Assembly (NCBI GenBank): GCA_910589265.1
Contig: CAJUTQ010000026.1
Span: 4,164-68,163 of the forward strand
Length of the DNA stretch: 64,000 nucleotides
Reading direction: 5' to 3'
Source: an uncultured Lachnospiraceae bacterium
Lineage (GTDB): Bacteria > Bacillota > Clostridia > Lachnospirales > Lachnospiraceae
A program made the translations under genes and the position numbers. Below are positions 1 to 9,015 of this stretch, piece after piece (the stretch's first letter is position 1; every line of letters begins with the position of its first letter). Below the pieces are notes generated by a model, which had not been told where the DNA came from, searched no databases, and saw only the letters and a list, made by a program, of their open reading frames with translations.

Positions 1-941
1 TAGGCTCTTATGTGCCAAGAAAAATATTGGATAATGATGATTTGTCCAAATTTGTAGAAACCAATGACCAATGGATAAGAGAACGGACAGGTGTGGCAAG
101 AAGACACATTATAGAAGATGAGACAACCGTTACAATGGCAGTGGAAGCGGCAAACAGGGCCTTAAAGGATGCAGGGGTCAATGCCATAGATATTGATTTA
201 CTCATAGTGACAACAGCATCCTCCAATGTAATTCTTCCTTGTACAGCTTGTGAAGTGCAAAAACGAATCAAAGCGGATCACGCAACATGTTTTGACTTAA
301 ACGCAGCCTGCACAGGGTTTTTATTTGCCTATAATACGGCACAGGCGTACATACAGACAAATATGTACAAAACAGTGTTAATAATTGGAGCTGAAACTTT
401 GTCAGAGCTGTTGGATTGGACGGACAGAGGCACATGTATTCTCTTTGGAGATGGGGCAGGGGCAGTCGTTGTCAGAGCAAAAGAGGACGGGTTTTATTAT
501 GGTGTTACCCATTCCCAAGGAGAGAAAGGCCAGGCCCTTACATGTGAAAGCAGACATCAAAAAGGATTTGGAAAGACAATTTTAGAAAGGGATACATTAA
601 TGCAGATGGATGGTCAGGCGGTTTTCACCTTTGCAGTGCGAAATGTGCCAAAAGTTATTAAAGAAGCATTAGATAAAGGGAATTTCCATCCAGAGGAAAT
701 CGATTATTATATACTTCATCAGGCAAATCAAAGAATTGTGGAGGCAGTAGCCAAAAGACTGCAAATAGATATGGAAAAATTTCCTATGAATTTGCAGGAA
801 TATGGAAACACATCTTCTGCCAGCATTCCTATTTTATTAGATGAGTGTAAGAAGAAGGGGCTGTTAAGAGAAGGACAAAAAATAGTCATGGCGGGTTTTG
901 GGGCAGGACTGTCCTGGGGAGCCAGTGTGCTTGAATGGTAA
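1..941 (+). CDS. fabH: beta-ketoacyl-ACP synthase III (5' end cut by window edge)
   Basis: Condenses acetyl-CoA with malonyl-ACP to start type II fatty acid synthesis. The reading frame is open from base 3 and encodes the family's GSYVP start region (GSYVPRKILDNDDL), so the true start lies upstream of the window; the GTG at 12 is only the Val of that motif. The Cys-His-Asn catalytic triad is visible: Cys in LNAACTGF, His in ILHQANQR, Asn in YGNTSSAS. It is the first visible gene of a same-strand fab/acc operon, 74 bases before fabK. There is no acpP between them, although acpP often sits here in related operons. Family assignment is certain. Confidence 0.95.
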   Translation, partial: GSYVPRKILDNDDLSKFVETNDQWIRERTGVARRHIIEDETTVTMAVEAANRALKDAGVNAIDIDLLIVTTASSNVILPCTACEVQKRIKADHATCFDLNAACTGFLFAYNTAQAYIQTNMYKTVLIIGAETLSELLDWTDRGTCILFGDGAGAVVVRAKEDGFYYGVTHSQGEKGQALTCESRHQKGFGKTILERDTLMQMDGQAVFTFAVRNVPKVIKEALDKGNFHPEEIDYYILHQANQRIVEAVAKRLQIDMEKFPMNLQEYGNTSSASIPILLDECKKKGLLREGQKIVMAGFGAGLSWGASVLEW

Positions 942-1015
942 TAGAAACTTGTTCTTAATTTATATTTTTATAGGAGATGGTCAACAGCATGAAAGGAAAG
1001 GCAGGGTCGATAAAA

Positions 1016-1954
1016 ATGAAAACAGAAATTACAGAACTATTGGAAATTCAATACCCCATTATCCAAGGTGGAATGGCCTGGGTGGCAGAGTATCACTTAG
1101 CTTCTGCGGTTTCAAATGCAGGGGGGTTAGGTCTGATTGGAGCATCTAGCGCAACTTCTGACTGGGTGAGGGAGCAGGTGCGTATGGCAAGAGAAGAGAC
1201 GAAAAATCCTTTTGGCGTTAACATCATGTTAATGAATCCTCATGCAGATGAAATTGCTAAAGTCATTGTGGAAGAAGGGGTAAAAGTAGTCACAACAGGA
1301 GCTGGCAGTCCAGAAAAGTATATGAAGATGTGGAAGGAGGCTGGGGTTAAAGTCATCCCAGTTGTAGCTTCTGTCGCAATGGCCAAAAGGATGGAGAGAA
1401 GTGGAGCTCATGCAGTGGTGGCCGAAGGCTGCGAAGCAGGAGGGCATATTGGGGAAATTACAACTATGGTACTGGTGCCTCAAATTGCAGATGCAGTAAA
1501 GATTCCAGTCATTGCCGCAGGAGGCATTGCTGATGGAAGGGGCATTGCCGCTGCATTTATGCTGGGAGCAAAGGGAATTCAGGCAGGTACTTGCTTTGTA
1601 ACGACAAAAGAGTCAATAGTCCACAATAACTATAAGGAAGCAATTATTAAGGCAAAAGACATTGATTCCAGAGTAACTGGAAGAAGTACTGGCCATCCAG
1701 TGAGGGCGTTGAGAAATCAAATGACAAAGGAGTATTTAAAGAAGGAGCAGGAAGGCGCTTCTTTTGAGGAATTAGAGCTTCTTACATTAGGAGGGCTGCG
1801 AAAGGCAGTATTAGAAGGAGATGTTATCCATGGAAGCGTTATGGCTGGTCAGTGCGCTGGACTAGTGAAAGAACAGCTTTCTTGCAAGGAATTAATAGAA
1901 AAGTTGGTAAGAGAAACAAAACAATTACTGGAAGGAAGTCCTATGTATGAGTAA
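1016..1954 (+). CDS. fabK: enoyl-ACP reductase II (FMN-dependent)
   Basis: Flavoprotein that reduces trans-2-enoyl-ACP in the last step of each elongation cycle; it replaces FabI in many Firmicutes. The TIM-barrel nitronate-monooxygenase-type fold is recognisable from YPIIQGGMAWV at the N terminus, EGCEAGGHIGE in the middle and the phosphate-binding IAAGGIADGRG. I start at ATG 1016 (MKTEITELL), as homologues do, giving 312 residues. An in-frame ATG at 989 follows an AGGAG at 972-976, so a 9-residue longer protein is possible; the ATG at 977 overlaps that AGGAG and is unlikely. Its end overlaps fabD by 8 bases, suggesting translational coupling. Confidence 0.93.
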   Translation: MKTEITELLEIQYPIIQGGMAWVAEYHLASAVSNAGGLGLIGASSATSDWVREQVRMAREETKNPFGVNIMLMNPHADEIAKVIVEEGVKVVTTGAGSPEKYMKMWKEAGVKVIPVVASVAMAKRMERSGAHAVVAEGCEAGGHIGEITTMVLVPQIADAVKIPVIAAGGIADGRGIAAAFMLGAKGIQAGTCFVTTKESIVHNNYKEAIIKAKDIDSRVTGRSTGHPVRALRNQMTKEYLKKEQEGASFEELELLTLGGLRKAVLEGDVIHGSVMAGQCAGLVKEQLSCKELIEKLVRETKQLLEGSPMYE

Positions 1955-2870
1955 AATTGCATTTATTTTTCCTGGACAAGGAGCCCAAAAGGCAGGTATG
2001 GGAAAAGATTTTTATGAAAAAAGTTCAGTGGCAAGGAGGATTTTTGATCAGGCTTCCCAGTATCTAGAATTAGATATGTCAAAACTATGTTTCGAAAAAA
2101 ATGATCAATTGGATATAACGGAATATACCCAGGCGGCCATGGTTACCACTTGCCTTGCCATAGCGAGGGAGGCCATGGACAGAGGATTAAAACCAGATGT
2201 AACGGCAGGGCTTAGTTTAGGAGAATATTGCGCTATTGCTGTGGCAGGAGGATTTTTGGATGAAGACGCCATAAAACTTGTGCGTAAAAGAGGAATTCTC
2301 ATGCAAAATACAGTTCCTAAAGGAAAAGGAGCTATGTCAGCGATTATGGGCATGGATGGCAAAGACATTGAAAAGGTTTTAGAAGGAATAGAGGGGGCTT
2401 TTATTGCAAATTATAATTGTCCAGGACAGATTGTGATTACAGGTTATACAGAAGCTGTTTTAGAGGCAAAGGATCGTCTCCTTCAATCAGGGGCAAAGAA
2501 GGCAATGATGCTCAATGTGAGCGGACCTTTCCACTCCCCCCTTTTGCAGGAAGCAGGAGAGGAACTTCTAAAAACTCTTAAAACGGTTTCTACAATGCCT
2601 TTAGACATTCCTTATGTAACCAATGTAACAGGGGAGTATGTAGAAGATATAGAGGAGACGAAAGAACTTTTGGTAAAACAGGTAGCCTCCCCTGTAAGAT
2701 GGCAGCAGAGTGTGGAAAAGATGATAGAGGAAGGTGTGGACAGTTTTGTGGAAATTGGTCCAGGAAGAACGTTAACAGGGTTTCTAAAAAAAATAAATGG
2801 TTCTGTAAAGAGGTACAATATTGGAACAGTGGAAGAGATGGAAAAGGTTATTCAAGAAATCGTAGGATAG
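1947..2870 (+). CDS. fabD: malonyl-CoA:ACP transacylase
   Basis: Transfers malonyl from malonyl-CoA to ACP, supplying the elongation substrate. The 307-residue length is typical. Visible motifs are FPGQGAQ near residue 8, the nucleophile elbow GLSLGE with Ser90 (many homologues have GHSLGE; here His is Leu), Arg115 in the substrate-anchoring segment, and His196 in SGPFHSP. Its ATG lies within the last codons of fabK (ATGTATGAG overlap), so translation is probably coupled. The next gene, fabG, starts 8 bases after its stop. Confidence 0.95.
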   Translation: MSKIAFIFPGQGAQKAGMGKDFYEKSSVARRIFDQASQYLELDMSKLCFEKNDQLDITEYTQAAMVTTCLAIAREAMDRGLKPDVTAGLSLGEYCAIAVAGGFLDEDAIKLVRKRGILMQNTVPKGKGAMSAIMGMDGKDIEKVLEGIEGAFIANYNCPGQIVITGYTEAVLEAKDRLLQSGAKKAMMLNVSGPFHSPLLQEAGEELLKTLKTVSTMPLDIPYVTNVTGEYVEDIEETKELLVKQVASPVRWQQSVEKMIEEGVDSFVEIGPGRTLTGFLKKINGSVKRYNIGTVEEMEKVIQEIVG

Positions 2871-2878
2871 GAGAGCGT

Positions 2879-3619
2879 ATGTTAGAAGGAAAAATTGCAA
2901 TTATAACAGGAGCAGGAAGGGGAATTGGAAGAGGAATTGCCATAGAAATGGCAAAACAGAGGGCAAAGGTTATTATTAATTACAATGGTTCTAAGGAAAG
3001 GGCAAAGGAAGTAGAGGACTATATAAAAAGTCAGGGAGGAGAGGCAGAGGCTATCCAATGTGATGTGTCCCAGTTTGAGCCTTGTAAAAGCTTTATTCAG
3101 GAAGTGGTTGATAAGTATAAGAGAGTGGATATTTTAGTAAACAATGCAGGTATTACAAGGGATAATCTGTTGATGAAAATGTCAGAGGAAGATTTTGATA
3201 AGGTAATAGAAGTGAACTTAAAAGGAACCTTTCATTGTATTCGCTTCGTTTCTAGACAAATGTTAAAACAAAGATCAGGACGTATTATTAATATATCTTC
3301 TGTGGTAGGAGTAGCTGGCAATGGGGGACAGGCAAATTATGCAGCATCCAAGGCAGGGGTCATTGGTCTGACAAAATCAGGGGCAAGGGAATTGGCAAGC
3401 AGGGGCATTACAGTAAACGCTATTGCTCCAGGATTTATTGAGACAGATATGACAGGAGCTTTATCTGAGGGAGTGAAGGAAGGGTCTATTGCTCAAATTC
3501 CCCTAGGATTTTTTGGTTCTCCAGAGGATGTTGCTCATACCGCTGTGTTTCTAGCTTCAGAAAAAGCTAGGTATATTACAGGTCAAGTGATTCATGTGGA
3601 CGGTGGAATGGTAATATAG
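2879..3619 (+). CDS. fabG: 3-oxoacyl-ACP reductase
   Basis: NADPH-dependent short-chain dehydrogenase that reduces beta-ketoacyl-ACP. The Rossmann motif GAGRGIG lies at residues 11-17, NNAG at 88-91, and the catalytic Ser141, Tyr154 and Lys158 are all present. Starting at ATG 2879 (MLEGKIAIITG), preceded by ATAGGAGAG, gives 246 residues, the usual FabG length. The frame stays open upstream to 2699, but that extension lies inside fabD and has no FabG character, so I excluded it. Confidence 0.95.
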   Translation: MLEGKIAIITGAGRGIGRGIAIEMAKQRAKVIINYNGSKERAKEVEDYIKSQGGEAEAIQCDVSQFEPCKSFIQEVVDKYKRVDILVNNAGITRDNLLMKMSEEDFDKVIEVNLKGTFHCIRFVSRQMLKQRSGRIINISSVVGVAGNGGQANYAASKAGVIGLTKSGARELASRGITVNAIAPGFIETDMTGALSEGVKEGSIAQIPLGFFGSPEDVAHTAVFLASEKARYITGQVIHVDGGMVI

Positions 3620-3636
3620 AAAGGTATGGTTTTCGT

Positions 3637-4878
3637 ATGAAAAGAAGAGTTGTAGTAACTGGTTTAGGAGCTGTGACCCCTATTGGGAATAATGTTGGCC
3701 AGTTTTGGGAAAGCATTAAAAAAGGTATGGTAGGCATTGGGCCTATTACAAAATTTGATGCATCCCAATATAAAGTAAAAATGGCAGCAGAAGTAAAAGA
3801 TTTCTCTCCAAAAGACTATATGGATCCAAAGTCTGCAAAGAGAATGGAGCTCTTTTCCCAGTATGCAGTGGCAGCAGCAAAGGAAGCGTTTGATGATTCT
3901 AAATTAGATATGGCAAAGGAAGATCCATATAGGGCAGGAGTCATTGTAGGCTCTGGAATTGGAAGTTTACAAGTGATAGAAAAGGAGTATACAAAAATTG
4001 TAGAAAAAGGTCCTTCCAAAGTAAATCCTTTAATGGTTCCTTTGATGATTTCTAATATGGCTGCTGGCAATATTGCTATTCAATTGGGATTTAGAGGGAA
4101 ATGTACAAATGTGGTAACTGCCTGTGCTTCTGGCACGAATTCCATTGGGGATGCCTTTCGGGCCATTCAATATAATGATGCAGATTTTGTGTTGGCAGGA
4201 GGGGCGGAAAGTTCTATCTGTCCTACAGGAGTGGCAGGATTTTCTGGCTTAACCGCCTTGACAACAAGGGAAGATCCAATGAGAGCATCGATTCCCTTTG
4301 ACAGAGAAAGAAGTGGTTTTGTCATTGGAGAAGGGGCAGGAATTACTATGCTAGAAGAACTAGAACATGCAAAAAAAAGAGGTGCAAAAATTTATGGGGA
4401 AGTAGTAGGATATGGAACGACAGGAGATGCATATCATATTACCTCTCCCTTAGAAGATGGAAGCGCTGCAGCTAAAGCAATGATGCTTGCTATGGAAGAG
4501 GCAAACGTCCTTCCAGAGCAGGTTGAGTATATCAATGCCCATGGAACGAGCACTCATCATAACGACTTGTTTGAGACAAGAGCGATCAAGGCAGCTTTTG
4601 GCCATAAGGCAAAGGATCTTATTATTAACTCCACCAAATCTATGATTGGCCATTTACTTGGAGCAGCAGGGGGAGTAGAATTTATTACATGTGTGAAGTC
4701 TATTGAAGAAGGTTTTATTCATCAAACAATGGGAACTGTGGAAACAGATGAGGAATGTGACTTAAACTATGCAATAGGAGCGCCCGTGAGAAAGAACATT
4801 CACTATGCTATGTCCAATTCTTTAGGATTTGGAGGACATAATGGGACGCTTTTGATTAAAAAGTATGAGGAAGAATAG
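3637..4878 (+). CDS. fabF: beta-ketoacyl-ACP synthase II
   Basis: Main elongating condensing enzyme. The Cys-His-His triad is visible: Cys163 in VTACASGT, His302 in AHGTSTHHND, His339 in SMIGHLLGA. It has 413 residues, as usual. The start is set by AGAAAGG at 3618-3624 followed by TATGG and ATG 3637. The ATG inside that motif (3626) opens a 4-codon reading frame whose TGA overlaps the fabF start (ATGA), which could couple reinitiation. It sits between fabG and accB in the operon. Confidence 0.95.
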   Translation: MKRRVVVTGLGAVTPIGNNVGQFWESIKKGMVGIGPITKFDASQYKVKMAAEVKDFSPKDYMDPKSAKRMELFSQYAVAAAKEAFDDSKLDMAKEDPYRAGVIVGSGIGSLQVIEKEYTKIVEKGPSKVNPLMVPLMISNMAAGNIAIQLGFRGKCTNVVTACASGTNSIGDAFRAIQYNDADFVLAGGAESSICPTGVAGFSGLTALTTREDPMRASIPFDRERSGFVIGEGAGITMLEELEHAKKRGAKIYGEVVGYGTTGDAYHITSPLEDGSAAAKAMMLAMEEANVLPEQVEYINAHGTSTHHNDLFETRAIKAAFGHKAKDLIINSTKSMIGHLLGAAGGVEFITCVKSIEEGFIHQTMGTVETDEECDLNYAIGAPVRKNIHYAMSNSLGFGGHNGTLLIKKYEEE

Positions 4879-4900
4879 AAAAAAGGAAGGGCAGGCAAAG

Positions 4901-5371
4901 ATGGAATTTGAACAGATGATCACATTAATTAAAACCGTTTCTGATTCAACACTCACTGCATTTAAATATGAGGAAAAAGGAGTAAAAATTACACTGGAAA
5001 AAAAGATGTCTAAAGAGGAGAGCCAAAAAACCTTCGTTTCCTCAGCCATCGTAGAGGGACAGGGGGAAAAGACAGTCTCAGCAACAGCAGTAAGCAGTCA
5101 TACTTCTTTCTTGGAAGAAGGAAAGGAGCAAGAGGCGGGGCATATTGTTCACTCTCCTCTTGTAGGAGTCTTTTATGCGGCTCCCTCAGAGGAAGCAGAG
5201 CCTTTTGTAAAAAAGGGAGACACAGTTTTGAAGGGCCAAACTTTAGCTATTGTGGAGGCCATGAAGTTAATGAATGAAATTGAAAGTGATTATGATGGGA
5301 CAGTAGTAGAAATATTCGCAGAGAATGGGCAGGCAGTGGAATATGGACAGCCTTTGTTCCAAATCTCTTAA
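4901..5371 (+). CDS. accB: biotin carboxyl carrier protein of acetyl-CoA carboxylase
   Basis: Carries the biotin that moves CO2 between biotin carboxylase and carboxyltransferase. The C-terminal biotinyl domain contains the EAMKLMNEI motif with Lys122 as the biotin attachment site. It is preceded by an acidic linker and an N-terminal segment (MEFEQMITLIKTV) typical of AccB. I start at ATG 4901, which follows AGGAAGGGCAGG; an in-frame ATG at 4865 would add 12 basic residues and overlap the fabF end. Length is 156 residues. Confidence 0.93.
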   Translation: MEFEQMITLIKTVSDSTLTAFKYEEKGVKITLEKKMSKEESQKTFVSSAIVEGQGEKTVSATAVSSHTSFLEEGKEQEAGHIVHSPLVGVFYAAPSEEAEPFVKKGDTVLKGQTLAIVEAMKLMNEIESDYDGTVVEIFAENGQAVEYGQPLFQIS

Positions 5372-5427
5372 ATATTTCTGTAGCTTTGGGAGGCTTCATT
5401 CCAAATGAGAAAGGAATGGGAATGACA

Positions 5428-5856
5428 ATGAATTATTTAGATATAAAAAAAATACAAGAAATAATTCCCCACAGGCATCCTTTTTTGCTTGTGGATTTTA
5501 TAGAAGATTACGAGCCAGGGGAGTATGCAGTAGGATATAAATGTGTCACGTATACAGAGTCTTTTTTTCAAGGACATTTTCCACAGGAGCCAGTTATGCC
5601 AGGCGTACTTATTATAGAAGCATTAGCCCAGGTAGGAGCTGTCGCCATTTTATCTAAAGAGGAAAATAAAGGGAAAATTGCTTATTTTGGAGGGATTTCT
5701 AAGTGTAAGTTTAAGGGAAAAGTAGCGCCTGGAAATAAATTGAAGTTGGAGACAAAGATTATAAAACAAAAAGGGCCAGTGGGAATTGGAGAAGCACTGG
5801 CCAGCGTGGATGGCCGTACGGTAGCTATTGGGGAGCTAACGTTTATGGTAGGATGA
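5428..5856 (+). CDS. fabZ: 3-hydroxyacyl-ACP dehydratase
   Basis: Dehydrates 3-hydroxyacyl-ACP to the 2-enoyl form. It is a hot-dog fold enzyme with the family motif IPHRHPFLLVD near residue 13 and the catalytic pair His50 (FFQGHFP) and Glu64 (IIEALAQ). I chose ATG 5428 (MNYLDIKKIQ), giving 142 residues, because homologues start there and AGAAAGG at 5408-5414 lies 13 bases upstream, the same spacing as elsewhere in the window. ATG 5422 and an upstream TTG at 5386 are alternatives. It lies between accB and accC. Confidence 0.93.
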   Translation: MNYLDIKKIQEIIPHRHPFLLVDFIEDYEPGEYAVGYKCVTYTESFFQGHFPQEPVMPGVLIIEALAQVGAVAILSKEENKGKIAYFGGISKCKFKGKVAPGNKLKLETKIIKQKGPVGIGEALASVDGRTVAIGELTFMVG

Positions 5857-5884
5857 CAGAAAGGGTGAAGGGCGTGAGCGCTTT

Positions 5885-7237
5885 ATGATAAAAAAAGTAT
5901 TAATTGCAAACAGGGGAGAAATAGCAGTCCGAATTATAAGAGCTTGCAGGGAAATGGGAATTGAGACAGTTGCCGTTTACTCAGTGGCAGATAAAGAAGC
6001 TCTCCATACACAGCTGGCAGATGAGGCCATTTGCATTGGGCCTTCACCATCTACGGAAAGCTATTTACGCATGGAACAGATTTTAAGCGCTACTTTAGTT
6101 TCAGGAGCAGATGCAATCCATCCAGGATTTGGGTTTCTATCGGAGAATAGTAAGTTTGCCCAGCTTTGCGAGCAATGTCATATTACCTTCATTGGCCCAA
6201 ATGCAGAAGTGATAGAAAAAATGGGGGATAAAGCAAAAGCTAGAGAGGTGATGGAAAAGGCAGGGGTTCCCATCATACCAGGGAGCAAGGGGGCCGTTTA
6301 CAAAATAGAAGAGGGGAAAAGAGAAGCAAAAGAGATTGGATATCCTGTTATTGTGAAAGCAGCCCTTGGCGGCGGCGGAAAGGGAATGCGGGTTGCTTAT
6401 AAGGAAGAGGAATTTGAGTCAAGCTTTACAACGGCCCAAAAGGAGGCTAAAAATGCATTTGGAGATGATAAAATGTACATTGAACATTTTGTGGAGAATC
6501 CAAGGCATATTGAGTTTCAAATATTGGCCGATGAATATGGGCATATTATACATTTAGGAGAAAGGGATTGCTCTATTCAAAGAAACCATCAGAAAATGAT
6601 TGAGGAAGCTCCGTCAACAGCCATAGATGACTCCTTGAGGGAAAGGATGGGAGAGGCAGCAATAAGGGCTGCTAGGGCTGCGGATTATGTCAATGCTGGC
6701 ACAATAGAATTTCTTTTGGAAAAGACAGGAGCTTTTTACTTTATGGAAATGAACACAAGAATACAGGTAGAGCATCCAGTGACAGAATGGGTAACAGGGA
6801 TGGACTTAATCAAAGAACAGATAAAGATAGCCTCTGGACTTGAGATGAAATGGGAACAAAAGGATGTCCAATTAAAAGGCCATGCCATTGAGTGCCGGAT
6901 TAATGCAGAATGTCCAGAAGAAAACTTTCGTCCCTCTCCAGGTCTGATTACGGATGTGTATCTTCCAGGAGGACAAGGGGTACGAATGGACACAGCCATT
7001 TATAATGGCTATGTAGTTCCTCCCTATTATGATTCTATGCTGGCTAAGCTCATTGTCCATGGAAATTCTAGAGAGGAAGCTATTGCAAAGATGAGAAGCG
7101 CCCTTGGTGAGGTGATCATAGAAGGGATCGATACAAATGTGGATTTCCAGTATTCTATTATGGAACATGAAGATTATCAGTCAGGAGAGTATGATATTGA
7201 TTTTATTGAAAAGGTTCTTAAGAAGGAAAAAGGATGA
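5885..7237 (+). CDS. accC: acetyl-CoA carboxylase, biotin carboxylase subunit
   Basis: ATP-dependent carboxylation of BCCP-bound biotin. It is 450 residues long with the expected order: pre-ATP-grasp domain (KVLIANRGEIAVRIIRA), glycine-rich ATP loop (GGGGKGMR), the active-site region EMNTRIQVEHPVTEW, and a C-terminal biotin carboxylase domain. No residue looks missing. It follows fabZ and precedes the fused carboxyltransferase, so the whole acetyl-CoA carboxylase is encoded inside the fab operon. Confidence 0.95.
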   Translation: MIKKVLIANRGEIAVRIIRACREMGIETVAVYSVADKEALHTQLADEAICIGPSPSTESYLRMEQILSATLVSGADAIHPGFGFLSENSKFAQLCEQCHITFIGPNAEVIEKMGDKAKAREVMEKAGVPIIPGSKGAVYKIEEGKREAKEIGYPVIVKAALGGGGKGMRVAYKEEEFESSFTTAQKEAKNAFGDDKMYIEHFVENPRHIEFQILADEYGHIIHLGERDCSIQRNHQKMIEEAPSTAIDDSLRERMGEAAIRAARAADYVNAGTIEFLLEKTGAFYFMEMNTRIQVEHPVTEWVTGMDLIKEQIKIASGLEMKWEQKDVQLKGHAIECRINAECPEENFRPSPGLITDVYLPGGQGVRMDTAIYNGYVVPPYYDSMLAKLIVHGNSREEAIAKMRSALGEVIIEGIDTNVDFQYSIMEHEDYQSGEYDIDFIEKVLKKEKG

Positions 7238-7252
7238 TGGGATGGATAGATT

Positions 7253-8971
7253 ATGAAGCTGAACGAAGTGTTTAAAAAAACAAAACGGTATATTTCACTA
7301 CCTGAAGCCGCCACAGAAGAGGAAAGGCCAAATGCAAAAAAGGCTTCAAAGCCCATTGTGCCCCAGGGGCTTTTAAAAAAATGTAACGTGTGTAAGGCAG
7401 CTATTATTGCTGAAGATGCAAAAAGGGATTATTATATATGTCCTAAATGCGGCAGTTATTTTCGGATGCATGCATATCGAAGAATGGAAATGATTCTGGA
7501 TGAAGGCTCTTTGGAGGAATGGGACAGGGAACTTTCTTCTGGAAATCCATTAAAATATAAAGACTATGAGGAAAAGGTGAATGCTTTAAGGGAAAAGACA
7601 AAACTAGATGAAGGAATTATTACAGGAATGGGAAGAATCCACGGCATTCCAGTTGTAATCGGAGTCTGTGATGGAAGATTTATGATGGCTAGTATGGGAA
7701 AGGTTGTGGGAGAGAAAATTGCAAAGGCGGTGGAAAAGGCAACAAGGAAAAGGCTTCCTGTCATTTTATTTGCCTGTTCTGGGGGAGCCAGAATGCAGGA
7801 AGGAATTGTTTCTCTTATGCAGATGGCAAAGACAGCGGCTGCTTTAAAAAGACATAGTGACGTAGGGCTGTTATATATTAGTGTTCTGACCGATCCCACA
7901 ACTGGGGGAGTGACGGCTAGTTATGCTATGCTTGGTGATATTATTTTGGCAGAGCCTGGGGCTCTCATAGGATTTGCAGGACCTAGAGTCATTGAGCAGA
8001 CAATTGGTGAAAAACTTCCAGAAGGGTTCCAGAGAGCAGAATTTTTGCTGGAGCATGGATTTGTAGACCAGATTATAAAACGGGAAAATATGAAGGAGGA
8101 ATTGGCTAAAATTTTAAAGTATCATGAAAAAGGTACTCTTATTCAGACATTAAGAAAAGTTCCAAGAGATAACCGTATAGGCAATCCCATGGCTTCTGCC
8201 TGGGATAGAGTACAAACTTCCCGTATGAAAGATCGCCCTGTTGGAGGAGATTATATAAAAGCTTTATTTACAGATTTTACAGAGTTTCATGGAGACCGAT
8301 ATTTTAAGGATGACAAAGCTATTATAGGAGGAATTGGGTATTTTCATGGAATGCCTGTAACGGTTATTGCACAGGCAAAAGGAAAGTCCACAAAGGAAAA
8401 TGTGGAGAGAAATTTTGGCATGCCTTCCCCAGAAGGATATAGAAAGGCACTAAGACTTATGAAGCAGGCAGAAAAGTTTAACCGCCCTATTCTTTGCTTT
8501 GTAGATACCCCTGGAGCTTTTTGCGGGTTGGAAGCAGAAGAGCGGGGACAAGGGGAAGCCATTGCAAGAAATCTTTTTGAACTTTCGAATTTACAAACCC
8601 CTATTTTGTCCATTGTCATTGGGGAAGGGGGAAGCGGAGGAGCCCTGGCCCTGGCTGTTGCTGATGAAGTATGGATGCTGGAAAATTCTATTTATTCCGT
8701 TCTCTCTCCAGAAGGATTTGCCAGTATTTTGTGGAAGGATGCAAAGAGAGCAAAGGAAGCAGCAGGAATAATGAAGCTGACAGCAAGAGATTTAAAAAGA
8801 CTTGGAATTATAGAGAAAATATTGCCTGAACCAGAAAAACTCACTTCTGATACTATGGATGAAGTAGTCAATAAGCTAGATTATTTTATAGAAGAATTTT
8901 TGAAAGAGTATTCCAGTCTTTCTCAGGAGGAGCTTGTAAATAAAAGGTATAAACGGTTCCGCTTATTGTAA
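7253..8971 (+). CDS. accDA: fused acetyl-CoA carboxylase carboxyltransferase beta-alpha (AccD-AccA)
   Basis: Transfers CO2 from carboxybiotin to acetyl-CoA. It is a single 572-residue polypeptide. Residues 1 to about 285 are AccD-like, with the zinc ribbon Cys44-x2-Cys47 / Cys63-x2-Cys66 and SGGARMQEG. From about 290 it is AccA-like (ELHGDR-type region FTEFHGDRYF, FVDTPGAFCG, IGEGGSGGALA). In most bacteria accD and accA are separate genes. There is no stop or frameshift near the junction around base 8130, so this looks like a genuine fusion that fixes a 1:1 ratio of the two chains. It follows accC by 15 bases. Confidence 0.93.
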   Translation: MKLNEVFKKTKRYISLPEAATEEERPNAKKASKPIVPQGLLKKCNVCKAAIIAEDAKRDYYICPKCGSYFRMHAYRRMEMILDEGSLEEWDRELSSGNPLKYKDYEEKVNALREKTKLDEGIITGMGRIHGIPVVIGVCDGRFMMASMGKVVGEKIAKAVEKATRKRLPVILFACSGGARMQEGIVSLMQMAKTAAALKRHSDVGLLYISVLTDPTTGGVTASYAMLGDIILAEPGALIGFAGPRVIEQTIGEKLPEGFQRAEFLLEHGFVDQIIKRENMKEELAKILKYHEKGTLIQTLRKVPRDNRIGNPMASAWDRVQTSRMKDRPVGGDYIKALFTDFTEFHGDRYFKDDKAIIGGIGYFHGMPVTVIAQAKGKSTKENVERNFGMPSPEGYRKALRLMKQAEKFNRPILCFVDTPGAFCGLEAEERGQGEAIARNLFELSNLQTPILSIVIGEGGSGGALALAVADEVWMLENSIYSVLSPEGFASILWKDAKRAKEAAGIMKLTARDLKRLGIIEKILPEPEKLTSDTMDEVVNKLDYFIEEFLKEYSSLSQEELVNKRYKRFRLL

Positions 8972-9015
8972 AAAAGATAGAAAAGGGAGCTTAAAAAGAA
9001 AGGCATGGTATAAAA

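Noticed and set aside
2699..2878. N-terminal extension of fabG by 60 residues
   Set aside because: It lies inside fabD in another frame, and the ATG at 2879 has its own ribosome site and gives the family length.
7564..7899. Minus-strand 111-codon frame inside accDA
   Set aside because: Shadow of a clearly coding gene; no family features.
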